Assembly: GCA_003978375.1 (NCBI GenBank)
Contig: QNZW01000023.1
Coordinates: 1-6,058, forward strand
Source: Sulfurovum sp.
GTDB taxonomy: Bacteria > Campylobacterota > Campylobacteria > Campylobacterales > Sulfurovaceae
DNA length: 6,058 nt
Direction: 5' to 3'
A model generated the notes under the pieces. It was not told where the DNA came from. It ran no database searches and saw only the letters and a program-made list of their open reading frames with translations. Position numbers and translations under genes: made by a program. This document shows, in pieces, positions 1 through 5,059 of the stretch; position 1 is the stretch's first letter; each line of letters begins with the position of its first letter.

Positions 1-354
1 ACATCATTACTCTTAGGAACAGTATTGTTTGCAGGATGTGGAAGTTCTAGCAATAAGAAAGATACATCTAAAAAAAAACCTCTTAGTGATCAAGGACAAG
101 AAATTATAGATAAAGCAAGGGAAGAAAATCCAGATATATTTTTGTATCAAGAAACATTAGAAAATGGTGGAGTAAAGTATTGTACAGTAATTGGAAAAAG
201 CGTATTGATAGATGAGGGAACAGTTTGTATACATAAGGTTATAGGTGCTCCGGTATCTTGTATAAACAATTCTATTGGTCTTATTGTAGGTATACCAGTA
301 GGTACACCAGTAAAAGAAATAAATATATCTGGATATAAATATATTTGTCAATAA
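1..354 (+). CDS. Small cysteine-rich lipoprotein, 5' end outside window
   Basis: The reading frame is open from the first base and gives 117 residues before TAA. Residues 1-12 are the hydrophobic end of a signal peptide, and LFAGC at 9-13 is a lipobox, so C13 should be the lipidated first residue of the mature protein. This makes a membrane-anchored lipoprotein the likely product. The lipobox is followed by a Ser/Asn/Lys-rich linker (14-27), a charged helical stretch (about 28-43) and a beta-rich, Gly/Val/Ile-rich C-terminal half. That half carries four more cysteines (61, 76, 87 and 116), which could form two disulfides in the periplasm. I do not recognise a family. The TTG at 25 lies inside the signal peptide and is not the start; the true start is upstream of the window. 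A run of nine A (70-78) encodes the lysines near the linker. Lipoprotein nature is well supported; function is unknown. Confidence 0.75.
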   Translation, partial: TSLLLGTVLFAGCGSSSNKKDTSKKKPLSDQGQEIIDKAREENPDIFLYQETLENGGVKYCTVIGKSVLIDEGTVCIHKVIGAPVSCINNSIGLIVGIPVGTPVKEINISGYKYICQ

Positions 355-396
355 GTACAAAATTTTATCTCGTTGTATACTAAAAATGTGCAAAAG

Positions 397-425
397 TTTA
401 ATAGTTTAGTAACTATACTATTAAA
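397..425. repeat. AT-rich inverted repeat / hairpin after the lipoprotein gene
   Basis: Two 13-base arms (397-409 and 413-425) are complementary at 12 of 13 positions, with one T-T mismatch (406/416) and a three-base loop. It lies 43 bp after the lipoprotein stop codon. It may act as a weak terminator or RNA stabiliser for that gene, but no U-tract follows it on the + strand and the stem is almost all A-T. Its function is therefore open. Confidence 0.45.
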
Positions 426-477
426 AGCACAATAAATCAAATACCTGCAAAATATAAAGAATTGCTAGAATCATACA

Positions 478-500
478 AATTATAAAATTTTGATATAATT
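478..500. repeat. Inverted repeat over the DUF4160 promoter (possible operator)
   Basis: The arms AATTATA (478-484) and TATAATT (494-500) are exact inverted copies separated by 9 bp. The right arm contains the TATAAT -10 box of the DUF4160-DUF2442 operon. A dyad placed over the -10 fits autorepression, as in many toxin-antitoxin operons. The arms are pure A/T, so chance in an AT-rich spacer is a real alternative. Confidence 0.3.
491..499 (+). promoter_or_regulatory. Extended -10 promoter for DUF4160-DUF2442
   Basis: TGATATAAT matches the extended -10 consensus TGnTATAAT exactly. It lies 29 bp before the DUF4160 start codon, so transcription would begin near 506 with a leader of roughly 23 bases. 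No convincing -35 is seen at the expected distance, which is usual for vegetative promoters of Campylobacterota. Confidence 0.65.
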
Positions 501-528
501 ATAAGTATTTAAATTATTAGGAATATTC

Positions 529-789
529 ATGCCAGAAATAAGTAGATTTTTAGGTATTAAAATTTTTATGTATTTTAATGAACATAATCCGCCACATTTC
601 CATGTGGAATATAATGAACATAAAGCTTCTATCAATATAAAAACCTTTGGAGTGTTGGAAGGTAAAGTACCCTCAAAAGTTCTTGGGATTGTTGTTGAAT
701 GGGCTGAAGATCATCAAGATGAGTTATTGCAAAATTGGGAAGATATGAAAGCAACTGGTGAATATCATAAAATTGAGCCTCTAGTTTAA
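529..789 (+). CDS. DUF4160 domain protein
   Basis: This 86-aa cytosolic protein is a full-length DUF4160 member. Visible hallmarks are the start MPEISRFLGI, the core YFNEHNPPHFHVEY (residues 16-29) with its conserved histidines, a beta segment with an Ala-Ser-Ile pattern (33-37), GKVPSK (45-50), and the C-terminal EW...HQDELLQNW (57-70) ending in KIEPLV. No signal peptide or membrane segment is present. The ATG is supported by AGGAA (519-523) five bases upstream and by the family's usual N-terminus. Its stop codon is followed 8 bp later by the DUF2442 start. DUF4160 has no established biochemical activity that I know of; adjacency to DUF2442 is common, and the pair has the small-size, tight-spacing layout of toxin-antitoxin modules. 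The family call is firm, but a toxin-antitoxin role is only inference. Confidence 0.9.
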   Translation: MPEISRFLGIKIFMYFNEHNPPHFHVEYNEHKASINIKTFGVLEGKVPSKVLGIVVEWAEDHQDELLQNWEDMKATGEYHKIEPLV

Positions 790-797
790 GGAATTAA

Positions 798-1079
798 ATG
801 TTAAGTATATTAAAAGCTAATTATGAAAATGAATATAAGATACTGCTAGAATTTAGTGACCATAAAAAAGGTAAAGTCGATTTAAAAGACTTTATTATTA
901 ATGGAAAAATAAAACCATTTAAAGAGCTAGAGAACATAGAAAAATTTAAAGAGTTTCAAGTTGATTATACTTTAAAATGGAATAACGACCTAGATATAGC
1001 ACCTGAATACCTTTACTTTAAAGCCTTTGAAAATGATAGTAGTCTTCAAAATAAGTTTCATGAATGGGGTTATATTTAA
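798..1079 (+). CDS. DUF2442 domain protein
   Basis: This 93-aa protein belongs to DUF2442. It has an N-terminal beta-strand pair (residues 1-30) with the pattern of a strand, a short turn and 'LLEFSDHKKGKVDL', a middle helical part (36-52), and the family signature TLKWNNDLDIAPEYLYFKA at about residues 58-76 (usual form: W-n-G-D-I-a-P-E-x-L-Y). The start is supported by AAGGAA (788-793), which overlaps the stop codon of DUF4160, so the two genes are probably translationally coupled. Some DUF2442 proteins carry a helix-turn-helix extension; this one is too short for that and consists of the core domain only. It could be the regulatory or antitoxin-like partner of DUF4160, but no activity can be read from the sequence. 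Its last four bases overlap the end of a converging - strand gene remnant. Confidence 0.88.
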   Translation: MLSILKANYENEYKILLEFSDHKKGKVDLKDFIINGKIKPFKELENIEKFKEFQVDYTLKWNNDLDIAPEYLYFKAFENDSSLQNKFHEWGYI

Positions 1080-1252
1080 CATCTAATAAAACCTTTGGAA
1101 CTCATAAATTTTTTAGCATAATTTACAGTATTTTTGTACATAAAAATCTGTACATACGCATCTTCAATATATGCAGACTGATATTTTCCTAAAACATATA
1201 AATATTTACCATCACTACTTTGACATATTTCAAAATTTACAAAATACAAGGG
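1076..1252 (-). pseudogene. Probable C-terminal remnant of an unidentified protein gene
   Basis: On the - strand a reading frame runs open for 58 codons from just after an in-frame TGA (1253-1255) to TAA at 1076-1078. The translation looks like real protein: it contains FEICQSSDGKYLYVLGKYQ, then IEDAYVQIFMYKNTVNYAKK and a C-terminal FMSSKGFIRC. Its codons are the A/T-ending ones favoured by neighbouring genes. There is no ATG near its 5' end and no ribosome binding site before the only early candidate, a TTG at 1247-1249, so it looks like the tail of a truncated gene. The pattern 'VQI...A-KKF-SSKGF' faintly recalls SPOR-type repeats, but this is too weak to assign. A 58-codon opening by chance in AT-rich DNA is uncommon but possible. 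Confidence 0.4.
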
Positions 1253-1254
1253 TC

Positions 1255-1276
1255 AAAATGCAAAAAATTGCACTTT
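1255..1276 (-). terminator. Putative terminator of the mgtE-CNNM operon
   Basis: Read on the - strand, 36 bases after the CNNM stop codon, a nine-pair stem AAAGUGCAA / UUGCAUUUU (one G-U pair) closes on a UUUU loop. The 3' arm ends in four U but no further U-run follows. It is the only clear hairpin between the operon end and the converging DUF2442 gene. Confidence 0.4.
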
Positions 1277-1311
1277 GTATTTAAGTTCATTACTTTCTTT
1301 GGACGTTGTTG

Positions 1312-2364
1312 TTAATCTAAATTCAAATTGGTATTTTCAAGACGACGTTTGAGTTTCATTTTTTGTTTGGCTACTTCACGCATATCGGCGTGAGAATCGC
1401 TTTCGTCTACTATCTCTACACCCAAGATAGTCTCTACACAATCTTCTAATGTTACGATACCTTCAGTTTGGTCGTAGGAGTCTTGTACCAAAAACATATG
1501 CTCTTTTTTCTTGATAAAGAGATCCAATGCCATCGAAACAGGTATGTTCTCATTGATTTTGTAGATATCTTTTTGAATGCTATTTAATGTCACAGAATCA
1601 TCTTCCAAGGCTTGTTTAAAGATTTTTTTGGTCATGACCATACCTGTAATATTTTCTATGTTCTCATGAAATACAGGTACACGAGAAAATTTAAAAATTG
1701 AAGGTTCTTTTTCAACAATATCTTTTATGCTTCTGTTGCCGTCTAAAGCAAAAACAACAGTTCTTGGTGTAAGTATTTCTTCTATTTTAATACTATCAAG
1801 CATCAAAATATTTTCTATCACATCTGATTCTTGCTCATCAAGCACACCTTCATCTTCACTCATCAGTGTGCTTTCTATAAGCTCTTCACGTGTTAGGCTC
1901 ATGCCTTCATCGCCTTTTTTTATTCGATTTGTCACAAAAAGTGTCATCAAAATGATAGGATAGGTAATCCATATAAAAAAACGGATAATATAGGCAGCCA
2001 TTGGTGCCAATTGTTTCCAGTAAGTTGCCCCTATGGTTTTAGGAATAATCTCAGCAAAAAACAAAATAGCAAATGTAAGTACCACAGAAACCCAAATAAC
2101 AGCATTGGAACCAAATACGTGTTCTGCTTGTGCACCTACGGCTGCAGCACCTAATGTATTGGCAATGGTATTTAAGATGAGTATGGAAGCGATTGATTTG
2201 TTGATATTGATTTTTTGTGATTTGAGTAAGGCTCCTATGTTAGGACGATCTTTTTCTAAGACCGAAATATAGGGCATATTCACTGAAAGAAGTACTGATT
2301 CTAAAACCGAACAAATAAATGAGATGATTACCGCTGTAAAAAAATATATAATTAATAAGTCCAT
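1312..2364 (-). CDS. CNNM/CorB-like membrane protein (DUF21 + CBS pair), short form
   Basis: This 350-aa inner-membrane protein is of the CNNM/HlyC-CorC superfamily, whose members are linked to Mg2+ (and Co2+) transport or efflux. The DUF21 membrane domain spans residues 1-150, with hydrophobic segments near 4-27, 57-77, 84-105 and 118-145. Conserved elements are ES...S (22-27), LNTIANTLGA (64-73) and AEIIPKTIG (104-112). An acidic connector (about 156-190) leads to a CBS pair, with the LTPR motif (198-201) opening CBS1 and CBS2 running about 265-320. The usual CorC/HlyC C-terminal domain is absent: only a basic tail (331-350) follows, so this is a short form. It starts 18 bp after the mgtE stop. 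Its Shine-Dalgarno AGGA overlaps that stop region and sits 14 bases from the ATG, which is long and suggests coupled or weak translation. The family is firm; transport direction and ion are inference. Confidence 0.88.
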   Translation of the reverse strand: MDLLIIYFFTAVIISFICSVLESVLLSVNMPYISVLEKDRPNIGALLKSQKININKSIASILILNTIANTLGAAAVGAQAEHVFGSNAVIWVSVVLTFAILFFAEIIPKTIGATYWKQLAPMAAYIIRFFIWITYPIILMTLFVTNRIKKGDEGMSLTREELIESTLMSEDEGVLDEQESDVIENILMLDSIKIEEILTPRTVVFALDGNRSIKDIVEKEPSIFKFSRVPVFHENIENITGMVMTKKIFKQALEDDSVTLNSIQKDIYKINENIPVSMALDLFIKKKEHMFLVQDSYDQTEGIVTLEDCVETILGVEIVDESDSHADMREVAKQKMKLKRRLENTNLNLD

Positions 2365-2382
2365 ATGACTAAAAACGATCCT

Positions 2383-3711
2383 TTATAATAATATGAGGGT
2401 TGCTAACCCTAAAAAACTAAAAAAACCAACCACATCTGTGACTGTGGTCAGTATAACTGTACTTCCAATGGCTGGGTCAATATGAAACCTTTTTAATAAA
2501 AGTGGCACCATAGAACCAAAAAAACCTGCTGAAAGTAGATTGATAACCATGGACATACCAATGACCACACCTAACATACCTTTATCAAACCAAATGGAAG
2601 CTATTATTCCCATGATTATAGCAAAAAATAGACCATTTACAAGTGAGAGTATCACCTCTTTTTTAATTGTTCGATAGGCATCGTGTTTGGCTATTTCACC
2701 AAGGGCGAGTTGTCTTACTACAACAGTAAGGCTTTGAGTCCCTGCGTTACCTCCCATAGAAGCAACAATAGGCATGAGTATAGCCAATGCCACAATGCTC
2801 TGTAGCGTATCAGAAAACATACCAATCACCAAAGAAGCAAAAATCGCAGTGACAAGATTGATACCTAACCAAATTGCCCTTGCCTTCCCTGCTTTAAAAA
2901 TATCTTCATCTTCTTCTGCATCATCATCAACCCCAGCTAAATGATACATTTGGTCAGTTGCCTGTTCACTAATGACATCATAGATATCATCAGAAGTAAT
3001 ACGCCCTATCAAGACACCATGCTTATCTACTATAGGCATAGAATTGAGATTATATTCTTGAAATTTTTGTACTACATCTGCAATATCATCATGATCAGTT
3101 GAAAAGATAGGTTTATATTTTTCAGGTGTTTCTTCTATATTGTATTGTAATGTTTTATCAAAATCAAATACCAATAAATTATCTAATCCTATGCCATAAC
3201 GCAATTTATTTTCTTTATCCGTTACAAAGAGATAATTGATATTTTCAAGTTCTCCTTTGCGTCTAAGTTTTGCAAAATCATTAATAACAGTATGTACATT
3301 TTTTTCTAAACCAGCTGTATATACTTCTATTTGCATATAGGCACCTGCCTCATGCTCTTCATACTGCTTGAGTTGAAGAATATCCGCTTGATCTTCTGAA
3401 TCTAACTCACCAAAAACCTCTTTTGCCATGATTTCATCATGTTCTTCAAGCTCTTGTATAAAGTCGGTTTGGTCATCAGACTCAAGCTCAGTTACAGATT
3501 TGGCTATCTCTTGAGGGGTAAAAGACTCTACTACATCTTCAAAATATCTATCAGGAAGTTCTAGTGCAACATCAGCAATAATCTCTTTAGGAATAGATTG
3601 TACAGCTTCACTAAAATTTTTATCATCTAAATCTTTAAGAAGATTGGCAATTTCTGAAGGATGTAACTCATTGTGAGGGTGATTGTCTAAATATTGTGTA
3701 AGTTTATCCAT
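2383..3711 (-). CDS. mgtE: Magnesium transporter MgtE
   Basis: This 442-aa protein has the full MgtE architecture and should be a Mg2+-gated Mg2+ channel in the inner membrane. Residues 15-120 form the acidic helical N domain. Two CBS domains follow (about 123-190 and 203-250; the second contains NSMPIVDKHGVLIGRIT at 223-239). An acidic plug-helix region (259-273) leads to five membrane segments near 279-299, 305-328, 353-375, 379-406 and 416-441. The family signature PIVASMGGNAGTQSL (314-328) is intact, as is the pore-region TDVVGF in the last helix with its aspartate (D426), which corresponds to the Mg2+-binding pore Asp of characterised MgtE. Length is normal for the family. The ATG is preceded by a modest AAGAG ribosome site and by a TATAAT box 35 bp upstream. 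It is the first gene of an apparent operon with the CNNM-like protein. I see no long leader that could hold a Mg2+ riboswitch. Confidence 0.95.
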   Translation of the reverse strand: MDKLTQYLDNHPHNELHPSEIANLLKDLDDKNFSEAVQSIPKEIIADVALELPDRYFEDVVESFTPQEIAKSVTELESDDQTDFIQELEEHDEIMAKEVFGELDSEDQADILQLKQYEEHEAGAYMQIEVYTAGLEKNVHTVINDFAKLRRKGELENINYLFVTDKENKLRYGIGLDNLLVFDFDKTLQYNIEETPEKYKPIFSTDHDDIADVVQKFQEYNLNSMPIVDKHGVLIGRITSDDIYDVISEQATDQMYHLAGVDDDAEEDEDIFKAGKARAIWLGINLVTAIFASLVIGMFSDTLQSIVALAILMPIVASMGGNAGTQSLTVVVRQLALGEIAKHDAYRTIKKEVILSLVNGLFFAIIMGIIASIWFDKGMLGVVIGMSMVINLLSAGFFGSMVPLLLKRFHIDPAIGSTVILTTVTDVVGFFSFLGLATLILL

Positions 3712-3745
3712 GATATTTCTCTTTTAAGCCAGTATGATTTTGAAG

Positions 3746-3751
3746 ATTATA
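3746..3751 (-). promoter_or_regulatory. -10 box of the mgtE promoter
   Basis: A perfect TATAAT on the - strand lies 34 bases before the mgtE ATG, giving a predicted leader of about 28 bases. The preceding 25 bp are A/T runs without a clear -35, as is common in Campylobacterota. It lies directly downstream of the hairpin that ends the DUF2892 gene, so mgtE probably has its own transcription unit. Confidence 0.5.
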
Positions 3752-3775
3752 CATAAATAAATTAAATTGTAAATA

Positions 3776-3797
3776 AATGGAAGTATGAACTTCCATT
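3776..3797 (-). terminator. Terminator of the DUF2892 gene
   Basis: Perfect nine-base arms (3776-3784 and 3789-3797) enclose a four-base loop. On the - strand the stem starts four bases after the DUF2892 stop codon and is followed by a U-rich tract (UAUUUACAAUUU). Position, perfect pairing and the U-rich tail fit a rho-independent terminator separating this gene from mgtE. Confidence 0.65.
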
Positions 3798-3801
3798 CGT
3801 A

Positions 3802-3990
3802 TTATTTTGCAGGTATGTCACATTTTTTTGTGATAATGCAAAGTGGACAAAAATTTGCAAGTCCAGCAATAAGAGGTATCACACCCAAGTAAAACCATTG
3901 ATTACCAGAATAGATACCATAGCTTATAAGTGCCAAACCTACTACAATTCTTATAGGTCTACATACCGCTCTAATTTTATTTACATTCAT
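3802..3990 (-). CDS. DUF2892 (YgaP-like) inner-membrane protein
   Basis: This 62-aa protein fits DUF2892, the two-helix membrane domain also found at the C-terminus of the rhodanese YgaP. It begins with the typical MNVNKIRAVCRPIRIVVGLAL pattern (N-terminal Asn and paired Arg before helix 1). It has two hydrophobic segments (about 13-28 and 32-47) and the family's terminal NFCPL motif (46-50). It is unusual in having four cysteines (10, 48, 51 and 57), including a CPLC (CxxC) where many relatives have CPLY. A redox, sulfur-transfer or metal-binding role is possible but not shown. The start is well supported by AAAGGAAA, with AGGA seven bases before the ATG. No rhodanese domain is fused or adjacent here. 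A hairpin terminator follows, so it appears monocistronic apart from a possible overlapping leader ORF. Confidence 0.85.
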   Translation of the reverse strand: MNVNKIRAVCRPIRIVVGLALISYGIYSGNQWFYLGVIPLIAGLANFCPLCIITKKCDIPAK

Positions 3991-4063
3991 ACATGTTTCC
4001 TTTAAATTGAATAAGAATCTTAAAAATAGATACCACCAAATAGCAGTCTATTGATATCATCAT
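3977..4063 (-). CDS. Possible 28-codon leader ORF overlapping the DUF2892 start
   Basis: A short frame begins with two consecutive ATG codons (4063-4058), preceded by AGGAA (4071-4067) three bases before the first ATG and six before the second. It encodes 28 residues with a hydrophobic middle (CYLVVSIFKILIQF) and stops 11 bases inside the DUF2892 gene in another frame. The ribosome site of DUF2892 lies within it. Its position, just downstream of a TATAAT box, would make it the first thing translated on that mRNA. It could be a regulatory leader peptide or a tiny membrane protein; a chance ORF is not excluded. Confidence 0.3.
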   Translation of the reverse strand: MMISIDCYLVVSIFKILIQFKGNMYECK

Positions 4064-4071
4064 ATATTCCT

Positions 4072-4097
4072 ATTAAATATATTTTATTATATTTAAT
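4072..4097. repeat. Perfect inverted repeat over the DUF2892 promoter (possible operator)
   Basis: The ten-base arms ATTAAATATA (4072-4081) and TATATTTAAT (4088-4097) are exact inverted copies with a six-base spacer. The - strand TATAAT box (4091-4086) lies inside the repeat, so a protein bound here would block RNA polymerase. The arms are all A/T, which weakens the case; a terminator role is unlikely because no U-run or nearby upstream gene end fits. Confidence 0.4.
4086..4091 (-). promoter_or_regulatory. -10 box for DUF2892
   Basis: TATAAT on the - strand lies about 95 bases before the DUF2892 ATG and about 22 before the possible leader ORF. The surrounding A/T-rich sequence has no clear -35. 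A second candidate, TATACT (4110-4105), lies just upstream. Confidence 0.4.
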
Positions 4098-4166
4098 GTA
4101 TTGTAGTATAAATTACTTAGAAATATGTAAGCGGCTATTTTTCATCTTAATAAATAAACCAACGAG

Positions 4167-4197
4167 AAAAATTGCCAAACCAAATATGGTTTAGCAA
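4167..4197 (-). terminator. Rho-independent terminator of the outer-membrane barrel gene
   Basis: On the - strand, nine bases after the barrel gene's stop codon, arms UUGCUAAACC and GGUUUGGCAA form a ten-pair stem with one U-G pair and a six-base loop, followed at once by UUUUUC. This is the clearest intrinsic terminator in the window. Confidence 0.85.
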
Positions 4198-4205
4198 AAA
4201 ATATT

Positions 4206-4865
4206 TTAGAATTTATAAGTGAAACCTACAGAGATAACATTCATATCATCATTCACGAGCCAACCTTTTTTATTTTTAGTCTCGTTGTCATAAACATTGC
4301 TGTAATCTGCAAACATAGACCAGTTTTGGTTAAAGTCATAAGCAGCACCTACACCCCAAGAGAAACCATCACGATCAGCATCTGATGGCGCATTGGTAAT
4401 GTCATACGTTACTTTAGACCACCCAAGTAGTGCATATACATCTAATGCTTCTGTGATAGGATATATTGGTTTTGCGTAGAACCCCCACTGATCTACTTCA
4501 CCAACTGATTGTACACTATTATCTCCTATGGCAGCCCAAGCATTGTCACCTAGACCAAGCCAATATCTACCTTCTAAGGCAAAATAAGGATTGATTTTAT
4601 ATCCTGCTTGTAACATAATTTGGTCATAATCTCCTGTACCCCATGTCGTATTATTTACATTTCCTGGTACAAGTGTTTCTCTTTTTACTTTTAAAAATCC
4701 ATAACCCAATCCTAGATAGAATCCGCTATCTTGATAGCTTGGTTCTGGTACGACCACCGGTGGTTCTGGGTCAATAGTTGGCTCTACAGGATCAATGCTT
4801 CCTCCTGCCATGGCAAATGTGCTTAGTGTCAAAATAGTTGCTAATGAAAAGTGAATTTTTTTCAT
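4206..4865 (-). CDS. Outer-membrane beta-barrel protein (OmpA/OmpX-like, eight strands)
   Basis: This 219-aa protein is an exported small beta-barrel. Residues 1-20 are a Sec signal peptide with a cleavage site after AMA. Residues 23-43 form a Pro/Glu/Val-rich linker with repeated D/E-P pairs. From 47 on, alternating aromatic and small residues mark about eight strands (near 47-60, 79-91, 92-104, 124-134, 139-153, 167-177, 180-191 and 207-219). The protein ends in VISVGFTYKF, with the terminal Phe needed for BAM-dependent insertion. No OmpA peptidoglycan-binding domain follows, so it is a bare barrel. GGGGA lies eight bases before the ATG. It has its own promoter with a dyad over it and a strong terminator. 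This fits the broad porin/OMP_b-brl superfamily; the exact role (adhesion, envelope integrity or small pore) cannot be read from the sequence. Confidence 0.85.
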   Translation of the reverse strand: MKKIHFSLATILTLSTFAMAGGSIDPVEPTIDPEPPVVVPEPSYQDSGFYLGLGYGFLKVKRETLVPGNVNNTTWGTGDYDQIMLQAGYKINPYFALEGRYWLGLGDNAWAAIGDNSVQSVGEVDQWGFYAKPIYPITEALDVYALLGWSKVTYDITNAPSDADRDGFSWGVGAAYDFNQNWSMFADYSNVYDNETKNKKGWLVNDDMNVISVGFTYKF

Positions 4866-4901
4866 GATCTTTATCCCCTTTTTTTGAATAATTTTTTTTA
4901 G

Positions 4902-4947
4902 ATTACATAAATATTACATTATGTATGCACCATTATATAATGTAATA
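4902..4947. repeat. ATTACAT repeat cluster over the barrel-gene promoter (possible operator)
   Basis: Eleven-base arms TATTACATTAT (4912-4922) and ATAATGTAATA (4937-4947) are exact inverted copies with a 14-bp spacer. A third ATTACAT copy lies at 4902-4908, exactly 11 bp (about one helical turn) from the copy at 4913-4919. The right arm overlaps the -10 box, and the other two copies fall just past the predicted transcription start. Such spacing suggests a dimeric regulator with an extra half-site. A 12-bp palindrome CATTATATAATG (4931-4942) is nested in it. Confidence 0.45.
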
Positions 4948-4960
4948 GGTATTGGGTCTA
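4932..4960 (-). promoter_or_regulatory. Promoter of the outer-membrane barrel gene
   Basis: On the - strand, TATAAT (4937-4932) is preceded by a 17-bp spacer and TAGACC (4960-4955), which matches the TTGACA -35 consensus at four of six positions. Transcription would start near 4925, giving a leader of about 60 bases. It is the only promoter here with a recognisable -35 at ideal spacing. Confidence 0.55.
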
Positions 4961-4997
4961 TCCGATTTACGACAAAATAGCTAAAATTAAAAGAAAT

Positions 4998-5046
4998 AAA
5001 AAAAGTAAACCTATCTCTGATACAAAAAGTTAATTTTGTATAGAGA
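4998..5046 (-). terminator. Putative terminator of pckA
   Basis: Thirteen base bases before the hairpin is the pckA stop codon on the - strand. The hairpin has a 13-pair stem (5014-5018 plus 5020-5027 with 5034-5046) with one bulged base at 5019 and a six-base loop. Seven U follow after a nine-base gap. The stem is AT-rich and the gap is long, so its efficiency is uncertain. Confidence 0.5.
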
Positions 5047-5059
5047 AGTGTAGTGTAAT

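Noticed and set aside
157..393. - strand ORF opposite the lipoprotein gene
   Set aside because: It is the antisense of a frame with a clear lipobox and its translation is low-complexity Tyr/Ile/Phe-rich.
1135..1154. Two TGTACA palindromes 14 bp apart
   Set aside because: They lie within the probable gene remnant, away from any promoter, and six-base palindromes are common by chance.
1255..1300. Frameshifted 5' extension of the remnant at 1076-1252
   Set aside because: An ATG-led frame exists just upstream (- strand), but changing the T-run by one base does not join the two frames because in-frame stops intervene.
1727..2272. + strand ORFs inside the CNNM gene
   Set aside because: They are Ser/Ile-rich antisense shadows of a conserved gene with intact motifs.
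3712..3801. Mg2+-sensing riboswitch ahead of mgtE
   Set aside because: Only 90 bp separate mgtE from the previous gene, and a promoter lies within them, leaving a leader far too short for a known Mg2+ riboswitch.
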